The translations under genes were made by a program, and so were the position numbers. From positions 1,749,501 through 1,813,500 of the forward strand of contig NZ_CP102263.1 in assembly GCF_025147485.1 (NCBI RefSeq): a DNA stretch of 64,000 bases, read 5' to 3'. The notes below the pieces were generated by a model. That model searched no databases. It saw nothing but the letters and a program-made list of their open reading frames with translations, and had not been told where the DNA came from. Of this stretch, positions 7,722 to 18,000 are shown piece after piece. Position 1 is the stretch's first letter; the number at the start of each line of letters is the position of its first letter. This DNA comes from Bacteroides uniformis (GTDB lineage: Bacteria; Bacteroidota; Bacteroidia; Bacteroidales; Bacteroidaceae).

Positions 7722-9149
7722 TTAGTCGGATATGTTATAAAGCTTCAACTTGTTGTACAGCGTTTTGCGGTCAATGCCCAACAGTTGTGCAGCGCGGCTC
7801 TTGTTGTTTCCCGTCTGCCGCAAGGCTTCGATGATTTGATGCTTCTCTGCCTCCTCATTGCGGAGAGGGATACCGATGATGCCCGGTGCGGGTCCTTTCA
7901 GTTCATTCAGTTCGTTGATAGTAATGAATTTGCCTTGTGCCAGCAAGGTTGCACGGCGTACCATATTCTTCATTTGGCGTAGATTGCCGGGCCAGGGATA
8001 TTCCAATAGGGCGCGGGATGCCTTGTCATCAAAGCCGGTCAGTTGCTTGTCCATTTCGCGGTTGGCCTGGTCCAGAAAGAAATTGGCAAAGAGCAGGATG
8101 TCTTCACGGCGGTCTTTGAGTTGCGGCATACGTAGGGTGAATTCATTGATACGGTGATATAAATCTTCACGGAACGCCCCTTTTTCGATGGCTTGCTCCA
8201 GATTTTCGTTGGTGGCGGATACCAGACGTACATCCACGCTTATCTCTTTGTTTGAACCTACCGGACGTATCTTGCGCTCTTGCAAAGCACGCAGCAACTG
8301 TATTTGCACTTCATAGCTCAGATTGCCTATCTCATCCAGGAAGATGGTACCGCCGTTGGCTTCGACGAAAGCGCCCGTTTTGTCGGTCAGTGCGCCGGTA
8401 AAGGCACCCTTTATGTGCCCGAAGAACTCCGAAGCGGCCAATTCTTTGGGAATAGAACCGCAATCGATGGCTACAAACGGCCGGTCGGCACGCTTGCTGA
8501 GCTGGTGGATGCGGTGGGCTACGTATTCTTTGCCCGTTCCGCTGGCACCATTGATGAGTACAGACATATTGGTAGGTGAAACCAGTTTCACATAATTGTA
8601 GAGTTGTTTGGCTGCGTCGCTCTCTCCCTCGAGGAAGTCGGAGGAGGACAATGAGCCTTCTGCACCCTTCAGAGGCTGATTTTTCATCTTGTCGGAATGC
8701 ATCGTCTGTTTGGGTGAAACGGATGGTCTGTTTGGGGTAAACGCATCATCTGTTCGGGACGAATGCATCATCTGTTTCAAAGCGGAGGATGATGCATTCA
8801 AGGCTTCGCCTATTTTTTTCAGTAATTCGTCCGGGTTCACAGGCTTGGCAATGTAATCGCAGGCTCCCAGTTTCATGGCTTGGACGGCCGACTGTATGTC
8901 AGCGTATCCCGTCATGATGATAAGCGGTATTTGCAGGCCGTGTTCGCCCAGCCATTTCAATAAGTCAATGCCATCCTTGTCGGGCAGGCGCAGGTCAGAC
9001 AATATCAAGTCTACGGTTTCCGACTCAATATGTTTTTGAGCACGGGCAATGCTGCTGGCGGAGGTTACTTGGAAACCTTTTTTGCCGAGCCATGTTTTTA
9101 GCATCATGCCGTAAGTAATATCATCTTCTACAATTAATATGGATGTCAT
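7722..9149 (-). CDS. Sigma-54-dependent response regulator, NtrC/AtoC type
   Basis: A 475-residue transcription activator. An N-terminal receiver domain (residues 1-115) has the acidic pair at 9-10, the phosphoacceptor Asp52 and Lys102. A linker (about 120-170) leads to the AAA+ domain with Walker A GASGTGKE (201-208), the sigma-54 contact loop GAFTGA (248-253) and Walker B GTIFLDEIG. A Fis-type helix-turn-helix lies at about 448-471. It activates RpoN promoters after phosphorylation. No kinase is adjacent; the closest is the HPt-ending hybrid kinase at 12.7-15 kb. Unusually, the linker is partly encoded by a 22-bp tandem repeat array. Confidence 0.95.
   Translation of the reverse strand: MTSILIVEDDITYGMMLKTWLGKKGFQVTSASSIARAQKHIESETVDLILSDLRLPDKDGIDLLKWLGEHGLQIPLIIMTGYADIQSAVQAMKLGACDYIAKPVNPDELLKKIGEALNASSSALKQMMHSSRTDDAFTPNRPSVSPKQTMHSDKMKNQPLKGAEGSLSSSDFLEGESDAAKQLYNYVKLVSPTNMSVLINGASGTGKEYVAHRIHQLSKRADRPFVAIDCGSIPKELAASEFFGHIKGAFTGALTDKTGAFVEANGGTIFLDEIGNLSYEVQIQLLRALQERKIRPVGSNKEISVDVRLVSATNENLEQAIEKGAFREDLYHRINEFTLRMPQLKDRREDILLFANFFLDQANREMDKQLTGFDDKASRALLEYPWPGNLRQMKNMVRRATLLAQGKFITINELNELKGPAPGIIGIPLRNEEAEKHQIIEALRQTGNNKSRAAQLLGIDRKTLYNKLKLYNISD
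8699..8786. repeat. 22-bp tandem array inside a coding sequence
   Basis: Four contiguous 22-base units start at 8699, 8721, 8743 and 8765 (plus-strand reading). Units 1, 3 and 4 begin GCATC and unit 2 begins GGATG; all then carry TCTGTT or GTCTGTTT. Units 1-3 hold small inverted repeats (GTTT-N5-AAAC, GTTT-N5-AAAC, TTCG-N3-CGAA). The array encodes part of the REC-AAA+ linker of the sigma-54 regulator. Confidence 0.75.
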
Positions 9150-9179
9150 TGCTTTAGCCTTTTATCTCTTTTATGTAGG

Positions 9180-9187
9180 CAAAGGTA
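9180..9187 (-). promoter_or_regulatory. -7 element upstream of the sigma-54 regulator
   Basis: TACCTTTG on the minus strand, 30 bases upstream of the regulator start. No clear -33 box. Confidence 0.45.
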
Positions 9188-9208
9188 AGTGCTTTTGTCT
9201 GATTTTAG

Positions 9209-9216
9209 TATATTTG
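9209..9216 (+). promoter_or_regulatory. -7 element upstream of the cyclophilin gene
   Basis: TATATTTG on the plus strand, 26 bases upstream of the lipoprotein start. The -33 box is not clear. Together with the minus-strand element it makes this a divergent promoter region. Confidence 0.5.
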
Positions 9217-9242
9217 CAAACTTAAATTAAATAAAAAACAAA

Positions 9243-10082
9243 ATGAAAAGAAATCTTATTGTATTATTAACTATACTGGTTTGCGGTCTGACTGCTTGCA
9301 AGCCGGGACAAAAGAAAGAGGAAGATATGGAAAAAGAAACGAAGCTGAAGATTGAAACAAGTGCGGGTGACATCACCGTGAAACTGTATAATGAAACCCC
9401 GAAACATCGTGATAACTTTATCAAGCTGGTGGAAGACGGCACGTATGAAGGTACGCTGTTCCACCGTGTCATCAAGGACTTTATGATACAAGCAGGTGAC
9501 CCGGAATCGAAGAAGGCTCCGAAAGGCAAGATGCTGGGGGCAGGCGACGTGGGTTATACCGTTCCTGCCGAATTTGTTTATCCGAAGTATTTTCACAAAA
9601 AAGGTGCTTTGTCGGCTGCACGCCAGGGTGATGAGGTGAACCCTGACAAGGCATCATCCGGCTGCCAGTTCTACATTGTGACCGGAAAAGTGTATAATGA
9701 CTCTACCTTGCTGGGGATGGAACAGCAGATGAATCAGATGCGCTTGAACAATGCTTTCAACGCGTTGGCGCAGAAACACATGAAGGAAATCTACAAGATG
9801 CGCAAGAATAATGACCAGGACGGTCTGATGGATTTGCAAGATTCCTTGATTGCGCAGGCAGAGGCTCAGGTTGCCAAGGAACTGGAGTTCAAGTTTACCC
9901 CCGAGCAGGTGAAGGCTTATACTACCGTGGGCGGTACTCCACATTTGGACGGTGCATATACCGTGTTCGGTGAAGTGCTGGAAGGTATGGATATTGTTGA
10001 TAAAATACAGAAGGTCAAGACTGACCGTAACGACCGTCCCGAAGAGGATGTGGTTATTAAAAAAGTGACAGTGATAGATTGA
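9243..10082 (+). CDS. Cyclophilin-type peptidyl-prolyl isomerase lipoprotein
   Basis: A 279-residue PPIase that catalyses cis-trans isomerisation of X-Pro bonds. The signal sequence ends in a lipobox, LTAC, with Cys19, so the protein is a lipoprotein in the periplasm or outer membrane. Cyclophilin motifs are LFHRVIKDFMIQAGDP (near residue 80) and SSGCQFYIVTGKVYND (near 140). Between the second motif and the last strands (GAYTVFGEVLEGMDIVDKI) there is a charged helical insert of roughly 70 residues, absent from small cyclophilins. Sequence around the substrate pocket is conserved, so activity is likely. Confidence 0.9.
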   Translation: MKRNLIVLLTILVCGLTACKPGQKKEEDMEKETKLKIETSAGDITVKLYNETPKHRDNFIKLVEDGTYEGTLFHRVIKDFMIQAGDPESKKAPKGKMLGAGDVGYTVPAEFVYPKYFHKKGALSAARQGDEVNPDKASSGCQFYIVTGKVYNDSTLLGMEQQMNQMRLNNAFNALAQKHMKEIYKMRKNNDQDGLMDLQDSLIAQAEAQVAKELEFKFTPEQVKAYTTVGGTPHLDGAYTVFGEVLEGMDIVDKIQKVKTDRNDRPEEDVVIKKVTVID

Positions 10083-10106
10083 TGATAGATTCTGTCATTC
10101 CATTTT

Positions 10107-11345
10107 ATGAAGATAAACAAAAAGATATTTGACAACGGTCTGCGGTTGGTGCACAATGAGGACACCAGCACGCAGATGGTTGCCTTGAATATTGTTTATG
10201 ACGTGGGTGCCCGTGACGAACATCCCGAGCATACGGGCTTTGCCCATCTGTTCGAGCATCTGATGTTCGGAGGTTCGGTGCATATTCCTGATTATGACGC
10301 TCCTTTGCAATTGGCAGGCGGGGAGAATAATGCATGGACCAATAATGATATAACCAATTACTACCTGACGGTTCCAAAATCGAATGTGGAAATCGGCTTC
10401 TGGCTGGAGTCCGACCGCATGCTGGAACTGGCATTCAGTGAGCAAAGTCTTGAAGTGCAGCGTGCGGTAGTGATGGAGGAATTTAAACAACGTTGCTTGA
10501 ACCAGCCGTATGGTGATGTGGGACATCTGCTTCGTCCTTTGGCTTATCAAACGCATCCTTATCGCTGGCCTACTATCGGGAAAGACCTCTCTCACATTGC
10601 CAATGCCACGCTGGACGAGGTAAAGGAATTCTTTTTTCGTTTTTATGCACCTAATAATGCAGTGCTGGCCGTTACCGGAAATATTTCGTGGGAAGAAACG
10701 GTTAGGCTGACAGAAAAATGGTTTGCTCCCATTCCCCGTAGGAATGTGCCCGTAAGGCAATTACCGCAAGAAGTTGTGCAGACGGCGGAACGCCGGCAGA
10801 CGGTGGAACGGAATGTTCCTCTGGATGCTTTGTTCATGGCTTATCACATGTGCAGCCGTGAGGATGCCGATTATTATGCCTTCGATATTCTGTCGGATAT
10901 TCTGAGCAATGGACGTTCCAGTCGCTTGACCCGCAGGCTGGTGCAGGAGCAAAAGCTCTTTTCCAGTCTCGATGCCTATATCTCTGGTACACGGGATGCC
11001 GGACTGCTGCATATCAGTGGAAAACCATCTGCAGGCGTATCTTTGGAGCAAGCCGAGGCTGCTGTCCGGAAAGAGTTGGAAGAGTTGAAATCCGGGTTTG
11101 TTGGAGAACAAGAATTGGAGAAAGTAAAGAACAAGTTTGAGTCTACACAGATATTCGGCAACATCAATTATCTGAATGTTGCCACGAATCTTGCCTGGTT
11201 TGAACTGACCGGACAGGCAGAAGACATAGACCGTGAAGTGGACAATTACCGCTCTGTGACGGCAGAACAGCTTCATAGGGTCGCCCAACAGACCTTCCGC
11301 GATGAAAACGGGATTGTGCTTTATTACCAAAAAGAAAACCTTTAG
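10107..11345 (+). CDS. M16 family zinc metallopeptidase
   Basis: A 412-residue insulinase/mitochondrial-processing-peptidase-like protein. The inverted zinc motif HLFEH (HxxEH) is at residues 47-51, within GFAHLFEHLMFGG. The two-domain M16 layout is complete, with the conserved GRSSRL segment in the second half. No signal peptide is seen, so it is probably cytoplasmic, although many Bacteroides M16 proteins are exported. It starts 24 bases after the PPIase stop and ends one base before the MATE start codon, suggesting one operon. Confidence 0.88.
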   Translation: MKINKKIFDNGLRLVHNEDTSTQMVALNIVYDVGARDEHPEHTGFAHLFEHLMFGGSVHIPDYDAPLQLAGGENNAWTNNDITNYYLTVPKSNVEIGFWLESDRMLELAFSEQSLEVQRAVVMEEFKQRCLNQPYGDVGHLLRPLAYQTHPYRWPTIGKDLSHIANATLDEVKEFFFRFYAPNNAVLAVTGNISWEETVRLTEKWFAPIPRRNVPVRQLPQEVVQTAERRQTVERNVPLDALFMAYHMCSREDADYYAFDILSDILSNGRSSRLTRRLVQEQKLFSSLDAYISGTRDAGLLHISGKPSAGVSLEQAEAAVRKELEELKSGFVGEQELEKVKNKFESTQIFGNINYLNVATNLAWFELTGQAEDIDREVDNYRSVTAEQLHRVAQQTFRDENGIVLYYQKENL

Positions 11346-11346
11346 T

Positions 11347-12690
11347 ATGAAAAAATTATTTGATACGTATAAGCAGCACTATAAAGCATTGCTTCTCCTG
11401 GGGCTACCCATTGTGGTGGGGCAGTTGGGAGTCATTGTGCTTGGTTTTGCCGATACGCTGATGATTGGGCATCACAGCACGGAGGAACTGGGTGCCGCTT
11501 CTTTCGTAAACAATCTGTTTACTCTTTGCATTATTTTCAGTACGGGCTTCAGCTACGGGCTGACACCGGTTGTAGGGGGCTTCTACGGTAACCGCCGCTT
11601 TGCCGAGGCAGGGCAGGCGTTGCGGTGTAGCCTGGTTGCCAATGTGCTGGTGGCTTTGTTGCTGACTCTTGTCATGGCTGTTCTCTATTTCAATGTGGAG
11701 CGGCTGGGACAGCCCGGAGAATTGCTGCCTCTAATCAAGCCTTACTATCTGGTGTTGCTTGCTTCACTGGTCTTTGTCATGCTGTTCAACGGTTTCAAAC
11801 AGTTTACGGACGGCATCACCGATACCAAGACGGCCATGTGGATTCTGCTCGGAGGGAATGCGCTTAACATCGTAGGAAACTATATACTTATCAATGGAAA
11901 GCTGGGCTTTCCGGAGATGGGACTGCTTGGTGCGGGTATCAGCACCTTGTTCTCCCGCATTGTGATGGTGGTGGTCTTTGCGGCGATTGTGCTTCGCGGC
12001 CGCCGGTTTATCCGTTACAGGCTCGGCTTCATGCGGCTGGGGTGGTCGATGCCGATGTTCAGGAAGCTCAATGCACTGGGCTGGCCCGTGGGTATGCAGA
12101 TGGGTATGGAGACCGCTTCCTTCAGTCTGAGCGTCGTCATGGTGGGCTGGCTGGGGACACTTGCCCTAGCATCGCATCAGATAATGCTTACTATCTCTCA
12201 GTTCACCTTCATGATGTATTATGGCATGGGCGCTGCGGTTGCCGTGCGTGTCAGCAACTTCAAGGGGCAGGGAGACGGGCAGAATGTGCGCCGCTCGGCG
12301 TATGCCGGCCTTCACATCATCCTGTGTATGGAGGTGGTGTTGCTGGGTATCGTCTTTGCGCTTCGCGGTCAGGTAGGGGGATGGTTTACGGACAATGCGG
12401 AAGTGTCCGGCATGGTTGCCGCTCTCTTCTTCCCGTTCTTGGTTTACCAGTTCGGCGATGGGTTGCAGATTAACTTTGCCAATGCCCTGCGCGGCATCTC
12501 GGATGTGAAACCGATGATGATTATTGCATTTATATCCTATTTTATTATATCTTTGCCCGTAGGGTACCTTTGCGGTTTCGTTTTCGGTTGGGGGCTGACG
12601 GGAGTCTGGATGGCTTTCCCGTTCGGACTGACCAGTGCGGGAGTGATGCTGTGGTTGAGGTTCCGTAAACAGACCAGGGAAAGGATTTGA
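11347..12690 (+). CDS. MATE family efflux transporter
   Basis: An inner-membrane multidrug/toxin extrusion transporter of 447 residues with about 12 hydrophobic spans. The N-terminal LPIVVGQLGVIVLGFADTLM and the mirrored second half around GWPVGMQMGMETASF are typical of NorM/DinF-type proteins. It uses a Na+ or H+ gradient; the substrate is unknown. The start was placed at 11347 (MKKLFDTYKQHY), immediately after the M16 gene stop, rather than at an upstream codon inside that gene. It is followed after five bases by the hybrid kinase gene. Confidence 0.9.
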   Translation: MKKLFDTYKQHYKALLLLGLPIVVGQLGVIVLGFADTLMIGHHSTEELGAASFVNNLFTLCIIFSTGFSYGLTPVVGGFYGNRRFAEAGQALRCSLVANVLVALLLTLVMAVLYFNVERLGQPGELLPLIKPYYLVLLASLVFVMLFNGFKQFTDGITDTKTAMWILLGGNALNIVGNYILINGKLGFPEMGLLGAGISTLFSRIVMVVVFAAIVLRGRRFIRYRLGFMRLGWSMPMFRKLNALGWPVGMQMGMETASFSLSVVMVGWLGTLALASHQIMLTISQFTFMMYYGMGAAVAVRVSNFKGQGDGQNVRRSAYAGLHIILCMEVVLLGIVFALRGQVGGWFTDNAEVSGMVAALFFPFLVYQFGDGLQINFANALRGISDVKPMMIIAFISYFIISLPVGYLCGFVFGWGLTGVWMAFPFGLTSAGVMLWLRFRKQTRERI

Positions 12691-12694
12691 TAGT

Positions 12695-14989
12695 ATGAAT
12701 AATGTCTCCAAAGTAAAGATTGCCGTAGGCTACACTTTGTTGCTGGCGGTATTGTTTTTTTCCTTGTTTTTCGTACACCGGGAAATGGAGAACCTTATTC
12801 TTACTGATGACCGCGATGTACAATGGACAGACAGCGTGCTTGCTTTGATACGCGAGAAGGATACCAATACGATAAAAATGCTGCGCACGCTGAGTGAGGC
12901 GAATGACAGCATGGTATCCACCAGTGACATTGAGCAGATAATTGCCCAGCAGGACTCGGTAGTGACCCAGCAGCGTGTGCAGCACCGTATCATTACACAT
13001 CGGGATACCGTCGTGACACGCCCTCGGAAGAAGGGGTTTTTCCGTCGTTTGGGTGAAGTGTTTGTCCCCCCAAAGAAAGATACGGCTATCCAGGTAAAGA
13101 CCTCCCTTGAATTTGCAACGGATACGGTGATTGAACCCTATAATCCGGCCGATTCTTTGCATGAGAAACTGCGTGCCGTGGCCCAGCAGAAAAAAGCTGT
13201 AAACACTGTTATACAGCGACGTAAACGCTATCTGCAACGCTTGGACCATATGCTGACCGCTCGTATTGACAGCTTGCTGAAAGATTACGAGACGGAAACT
13301 CTGCTGCGTGCACGGACGGAAGCCGAGTATCAACAAGCGGTCCGACGCCGTTCGGCCAAGATTATCAGTGGCATTGCCGTAGGTGCGGTGTTGCTTTCCG
13401 CTTTTTTTCTTATTATCATCGGCCGCGACATAACCCGAAGCAACCGTTACCGTCGTGAGTTGGAAGAGGCCCGTCGTCGTGCCGAGGATTTACTCGCTGT
13501 CCGTGAAAAACTGATGCTTGCCATTACCCATGATTTCAAAGCCCCGCTCGGTTCTATTATGGGCTATGCCGACTTGCTTTCCCGTCTGACGGTGGATGAG
13601 CGTCAGCGGTTCTATCTGGACAATATGAAAACCTCATCGGAACATCTGCTGAAGCTGGTCGTTGATTTGCTCGACTTCCATCGTCTTGATTTGAACAAGG
13701 CCGAAATCAACCGGGTCACCTTTCATCCTTCCCGCCTGCTTGAAGAGATACACGTCAGTTTTGAACCACTTACGGCTGCCAAAGGACTGGCGCTTCATTG
13801 CGACATTGCCCCGGAGCTGGGCGGTACCTATATTTGCGACCCCTTGCGTCTGCGCCAGATTATCAACAATTTGCTGTCCAATGCCGTGAAGTTTACGGAC
13901 CAAGGCAGTGTTACCATGACTGCCCGTTACGAGGACCGTCGACTGGTAGTTGCCATTGCTGATACCGGTAAAGGTATGGAACCTGCCGACCGGGAACGTA
14001 TCTTCCAGGAGTTTACCCGCTTACCGGGTGCTCAGGGTAAAGAGGGGTTTGGACTTGGACTTTCCATTGTCCGTATGCTGGTACAGTTGCTTGAAGGCAC
14101 GATTGATGTAGACAGTGTGCCAGGCAAGGGAAGCACTTTCACCATATATATTCCTATCTATCCCGTAAGGAGTGAAGGACGGAGAATGAAGGATGAAGAA
14201 TCGGGATGTGCTGCCACGCCGAATGGCAATTCTTCATTCCCCGTTCCTCATTCTTCACTGAAGAATGTCCTCCTTATCGATGATGACCGTATTCAGCTTA
14301 CCCTTACTGCCGCCATGCTTCAGCAGAGTGGTATAAATTCTGTCTCTTGTTTACAACTGGATGAACTGCTGGATGCCTTGCGCACTGCAACCTTTGATGT
14401 TCTGCTTACTGATGTGCAGATGCCTGCTATTAATGGTTTTGATTTACTGAAACTGCTTCGTGCTTCGAACATACCGCAGGCACAGTCTGTTCCGGTGATT
14501 GCTGTCACTGCCCGCAGTGACATGCAGCGTGAGGAATTTACGGTGCATGGATTTGCCGGATGCCTGCATAAGCCGTTTACCGTCAGTGAATTGCTACATG
14601 AATTGAATATGGAGGACAAAGGGATGGAGGTTATGGAAGTTTCGGAAACTTCGGCTTGCCCGGGGTATAAATTCTCTTCGCTCACTGCTTTTTCGGTCGA
14701 TGACCCCGAGGCGGCAAAGTCCATTCTGGAAAGTTTTGTGGCTGAAACCCGCCTCAATGCGGAGCGTTTGCAGAAGGCTGTGGAGAATGAGGATGTGGAC
14801 GAGATGGCTGCTGTCTCCCACAAAATGATTCCCCTCTTTACTTTAATTGGAGCAGCGGAACTGGTTGCATTGCTGAAACTGTTGGAAACTTCTCATGGAG
14901 TGCCTTTTACCGGAGAGTTGAAAGAACACGCCCTTGCCGCCCTCGTTTTGATAGAGGATGTCATTACTCAGGCAACAGCTTTTCCGTAA
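12695..14989 (+). CDS. Hybrid sensor histidine kinase with receiver and HPt domains
   Basis: 764 residues. A first membrane span (about 7-27), a periplasmic sensor region rich in helices, a second span (about 224-243), HisKA with the phospho-His279 in THDFKAPLGS, a HATPase domain with N-box NNLLSNAVKFT and GFGLGLSI, a receiver domain (about 525-635) with Asp573, and a C-terminal HPt domain (about 660-760) with His709 (VSHKM). There is no DNA-binding output, so phosphate must pass to a separate regulator; the NtrC-type regulator at 7.7-9.1 kb is a candidate by proximity only. The linker at residues 492-523 is encoded by an inverted-repeat element. Confidence 0.93.
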   Translation: MNNVSKVKIAVGYTLLLAVLFFSLFFVHREMENLILTDDRDVQWTDSVLALIREKDTNTIKMLRTLSEANDSMVSTSDIEQIIAQQDSVVTQQRVQHRIITHRDTVVTRPRKKGFFRRLGEVFVPPKKDTAIQVKTSLEFATDTVIEPYNPADSLHEKLRAVAQQKKAVNTVIQRRKRYLQRLDHMLTARIDSLLKDYETETLLRARTEAEYQQAVRRRSAKIISGIAVGAVLLSAFFLIIIGRDITRSNRYRRELEEARRRAEDLLAVREKLMLAITHDFKAPLGSIMGYADLLSRLTVDERQRFYLDNMKTSSEHLLKLVVDLLDFHRLDLNKAEINRVTFHPSRLLEEIHVSFEPLTAAKGLALHCDIAPELGGTYICDPLRLRQIINNLLSNAVKFTDQGSVTMTARYEDRRLVVAIADTGKGMEPADRERIFQEFTRLPGAQGKEGFGLGLSIVRMLVQLLEGTIDVDSVPGKGSTFTIYIPIYPVRSEGRRMKDEESGCAATPNGNSSFPVPHSSLKNVLLIDDDRIQLTLTAAMLQQSGINSVSCLQLDELLDALRTATFDVLLTDVQMPAINGFDLLKLLRASNIPQAQSVPVIAVTARSDMQREEFTVHGFAGCLHKPFTVSELLHELNMEDKGMEVMEVSETSACPGYKFSSLTAFSVDDPEAAKSILESFVAETRLNAERLQKAVENEDVDEMAAVSHKMIPLFTLIGAAELVALLKLLETSHGVPFTGELKEHALAALVLIEDVITQATAFP
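14171..14259. repeat. Inverted-repeat element inserted in frame in the hybrid kinase
   Basis: Arms 14171-14201 and 14229-14259 (31 bases each) are reverse complements at 24 of 31 positions. The left arm contains ATGAAGGATGAAGAAT, found identically at 62114-62129 in an intergenic position. It encodes the polar linker between HATPase and receiver domains. Confidence 0.8.
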
Positions 14990-14996
14990 TGGGGGA

Positions 14997-15025
14997 ACAG
15001 AGAAGAATACGTGATTTTTCTCTGT
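14997..15025 (+). terminator. Hairpin after the hybrid kinase gene
   Basis: ACAGAGAA and TTCTCTGT form a stem with further A-T pairs just downstream of the kinase stop codon. The T-run lies inside the right arm rather than after it, so termination is uncertain. Confidence 0.35.
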
Positions 15026-15096
15026 CGGGAACCAAATGTCGAAAGAAATTGTTTACTTTGTAGGACTTTTAAATACGATGAAAGATTGACGTTCCG

Positions 15097-18000
15097 ATGA
15101 GAAGAAAATGGTTGAGAACAGCACTGTGGGTGTTGCTTACTCCTATTATACTGTTTATAATATTGATGATATTGCTTTATGTGCCTCCCGTACAGAATTT
15201 GATACGGAAGCAGGCTACGGCAATTGCATCAGGTGCTACGGGTATGGACATATCCGTGGAGCGGATTGACCTTCGCTTTCCTTTGAATTTGTTGGTCCGC
15301 GGTGTATTGGTGGTACAGCCTGCCGACAGTGCTGTTGATGTGCAGCATCCCGATACCTTGCTGAATCTTGGAAGTTTGAACGTACGGGTACAGGCATGGC
15401 CTTTACTCAAAGGGAAAGTGGAGGTGGATGACATTACCTTGAAACAAGTTGCTGTCAACTCCTCCAATTTAATGGAAGGTATGTGCATCAAAGGAGTACT
15501 GGGGCATTTCTTTTTCGAAAGCCATGGCATAGACCTTACAAAAGAAGATGCCATCCTCAATAATATAGAATTGAGCGATACCCATGTGCAGGTGATGCTT
15601 GCAGATACCACTGAGACTCCCAAAGACACTACTGACACTGCGTTAAACTGGAAAGTCACACTCCATACTCTGAAGTTGAAGAACGTCTCGGTCGATTTAC
15701 AGATGCCATTGGACTCCATGGGGCTGAAAGCCCATATAGGAGATGCTGAGATTGCGGACGCTGCTGCCGACCTGAAACACCAGTTCTATGGCTGGAGAAA
15801 ATTCCTGCTGACTGGAACTTCTGTCAATTATGATACCGGTGGCCCGGGGAGTGCGATAGGCTTCGACCCCTCGCACATTGCTCTTCGCGACATTCGCCTG
15901 GGCATTGATTCTGTGATGTACTACGGCAGAGATATGAATGCCGTTATCCGGGAATTTTCCATGTATGAGCGTTCCGGTTTGAGTGTAACTTCCCTGACCG
16001 GGCGGTTGTTTGCCGATTCTACCGTTATCCGTATCCCTTCTTTGAAGTTGCTGACACCTCATAGTGAGATGAACCTTACGGCACAGACTTACTGGGAACT
16101 GATAAATATACCTACCACCGGCCGTCTGACAGCCCGTTTCAATGCCCGTATCGGCAAACAGGATGTACTGCTTTTTGCCGGTGGCTTGCCGGAAGCTTTC
16201 AAGGAAGCCTATCCGTTCCGTCCGTTGGTGATTCATGCCGGTACGGAAGGAAACCTGAAGCAGATGCAGATTTCCCGTTTTACGGCTGAGCTGCCCGGAG
16301 CCTTTTCGTTGAGTGGGGGAGGAGAATTCTGGAGCTTGACCGACAGTGTGAAACGTAATGGAAGCATGGACTTCGAAATGCATACGCAGAACTTGAACTT
16401 CCTGACCGGACTAGCTGACATTGCTCCCGATGGCTCCATCATTGTGCCGGACAGTATGCACCTTGCGGCACGTCTCGGTATGGAGGGGGCGCAGTGCACT
16501 GCCGCCCTGAAACTGAAGGAGAAGGAAGGCGCCTTGAATTTGGACGCCGCCTATAATCTTGCTACGGAAGCCTACCATGCCGACCTTGCCATCAACAACT
16601 TGCAGGTGCATCACTTCCTGCCCAAGGACTCTATCTATACTCTTACGGCAAAGATGTCCGCTAAGGGGCAAGGGGTGGATGTGGCATCACGAAAAACTGT
16701 GGCCGCTTTGAATGCCTCCTTGGAAAAACTACAGTATGGCCATTGGGACATTTCCGGTGTAGATGTGCATGCCGGACTCAAGTCATCCGTTGCTACCGTC
16801 CGTCTTGCCAGCGATAATGTCCTTCTCAAGATGCAGGGAAATGCGGATATGCGTCTTGACCGCAACTATCTGGATGGCGCTTTGGATTTAAATGTGGAAG
16901 AGGTGAATCTGCATAAGCTGGGTTTGGTGCCCCGACCATTGCAACACCCGTTTGCCTTTACAATGGGAGCGGAGGCACGTCATGATTCTCTCAAGTTGAG
17001 GCTTGATGCCGGTGACTTGAATCTGCGTTTCCGCGCTCACAGCACGTTGAAGAAGTTGATGGAACAGTCGGATAAATTTGTCTCTATCCTGACAAAGCAG
17101 ATTGATGAACGGCGTTTGGACCATGCCGCTTTGCGCCAAGTCCTTCCTTCAGCGGGCATGCATCTGGAAGCCGGTAACCAGAATCCCGTCAGCTATTTCC
17201 TGGCTGCAAAGGGTATTTCCTATAATGATTTCAAACTGAGCTTCGGATTTACTCCGCAAGTCGGCATCAATGGACGTACAGCTGTTCACGGATTGCGCAT
17301 GGACTCCTTGCAGCTCGATACGATATTTTTTACAGTGAAGCAGGATACTGCCCGCATGAAGTTGCAAGGTGGTGTCATAAACGGTCCCAAGAACCCGCAG
17401 TTTGTGTTCCGTAGCACACTGACGGGTGAAGTCCGTAATGAAGATGCGGAACTGACTGTGGATTATGTGAATGGAAAAGGGCAGACCGGTGTTCTATTCG
17501 GTATTAATGCCCGTCCGTTGACCGAAGGACACGGTCGCGGTAATGGTGTGCTGCTGAACCTTATTCCTGCCGAGCCGATTATCGCTTTCCGTAAATTCCA
17601 CTTTGCGGACAATAGTAACTGGATTTATCTGCATAAGAATATGCGCGTCTATGCCAATATTGATATGGACAGCGACGATGGTCTGTGTTTCCGTATGCAA
17701 TCCGACAAGAATGATACCCTTTCCTTGCAGAATATAAACGTAGAACTGAGCCGATTGCGCCTGGATGAACTTACGGAGGTACTTCCTTATATGCCCCGGC
17801 TTACGGGATTGTTCTCTGCCGAAGCAAATTATATACAGACTGCCACTTCCCTGCAGGTGTCTGCCGAAGCCAATGTAGAGAAACTGACCTACGAACGCCA
17901 ACCGGTTGGAGACATCGGCCTGGGGGCTACCTGGTTGCCGGGCGACAAGAATACGCACTATCTGAATACCTATTTTACATATGATAATGAAGAAGTGATG

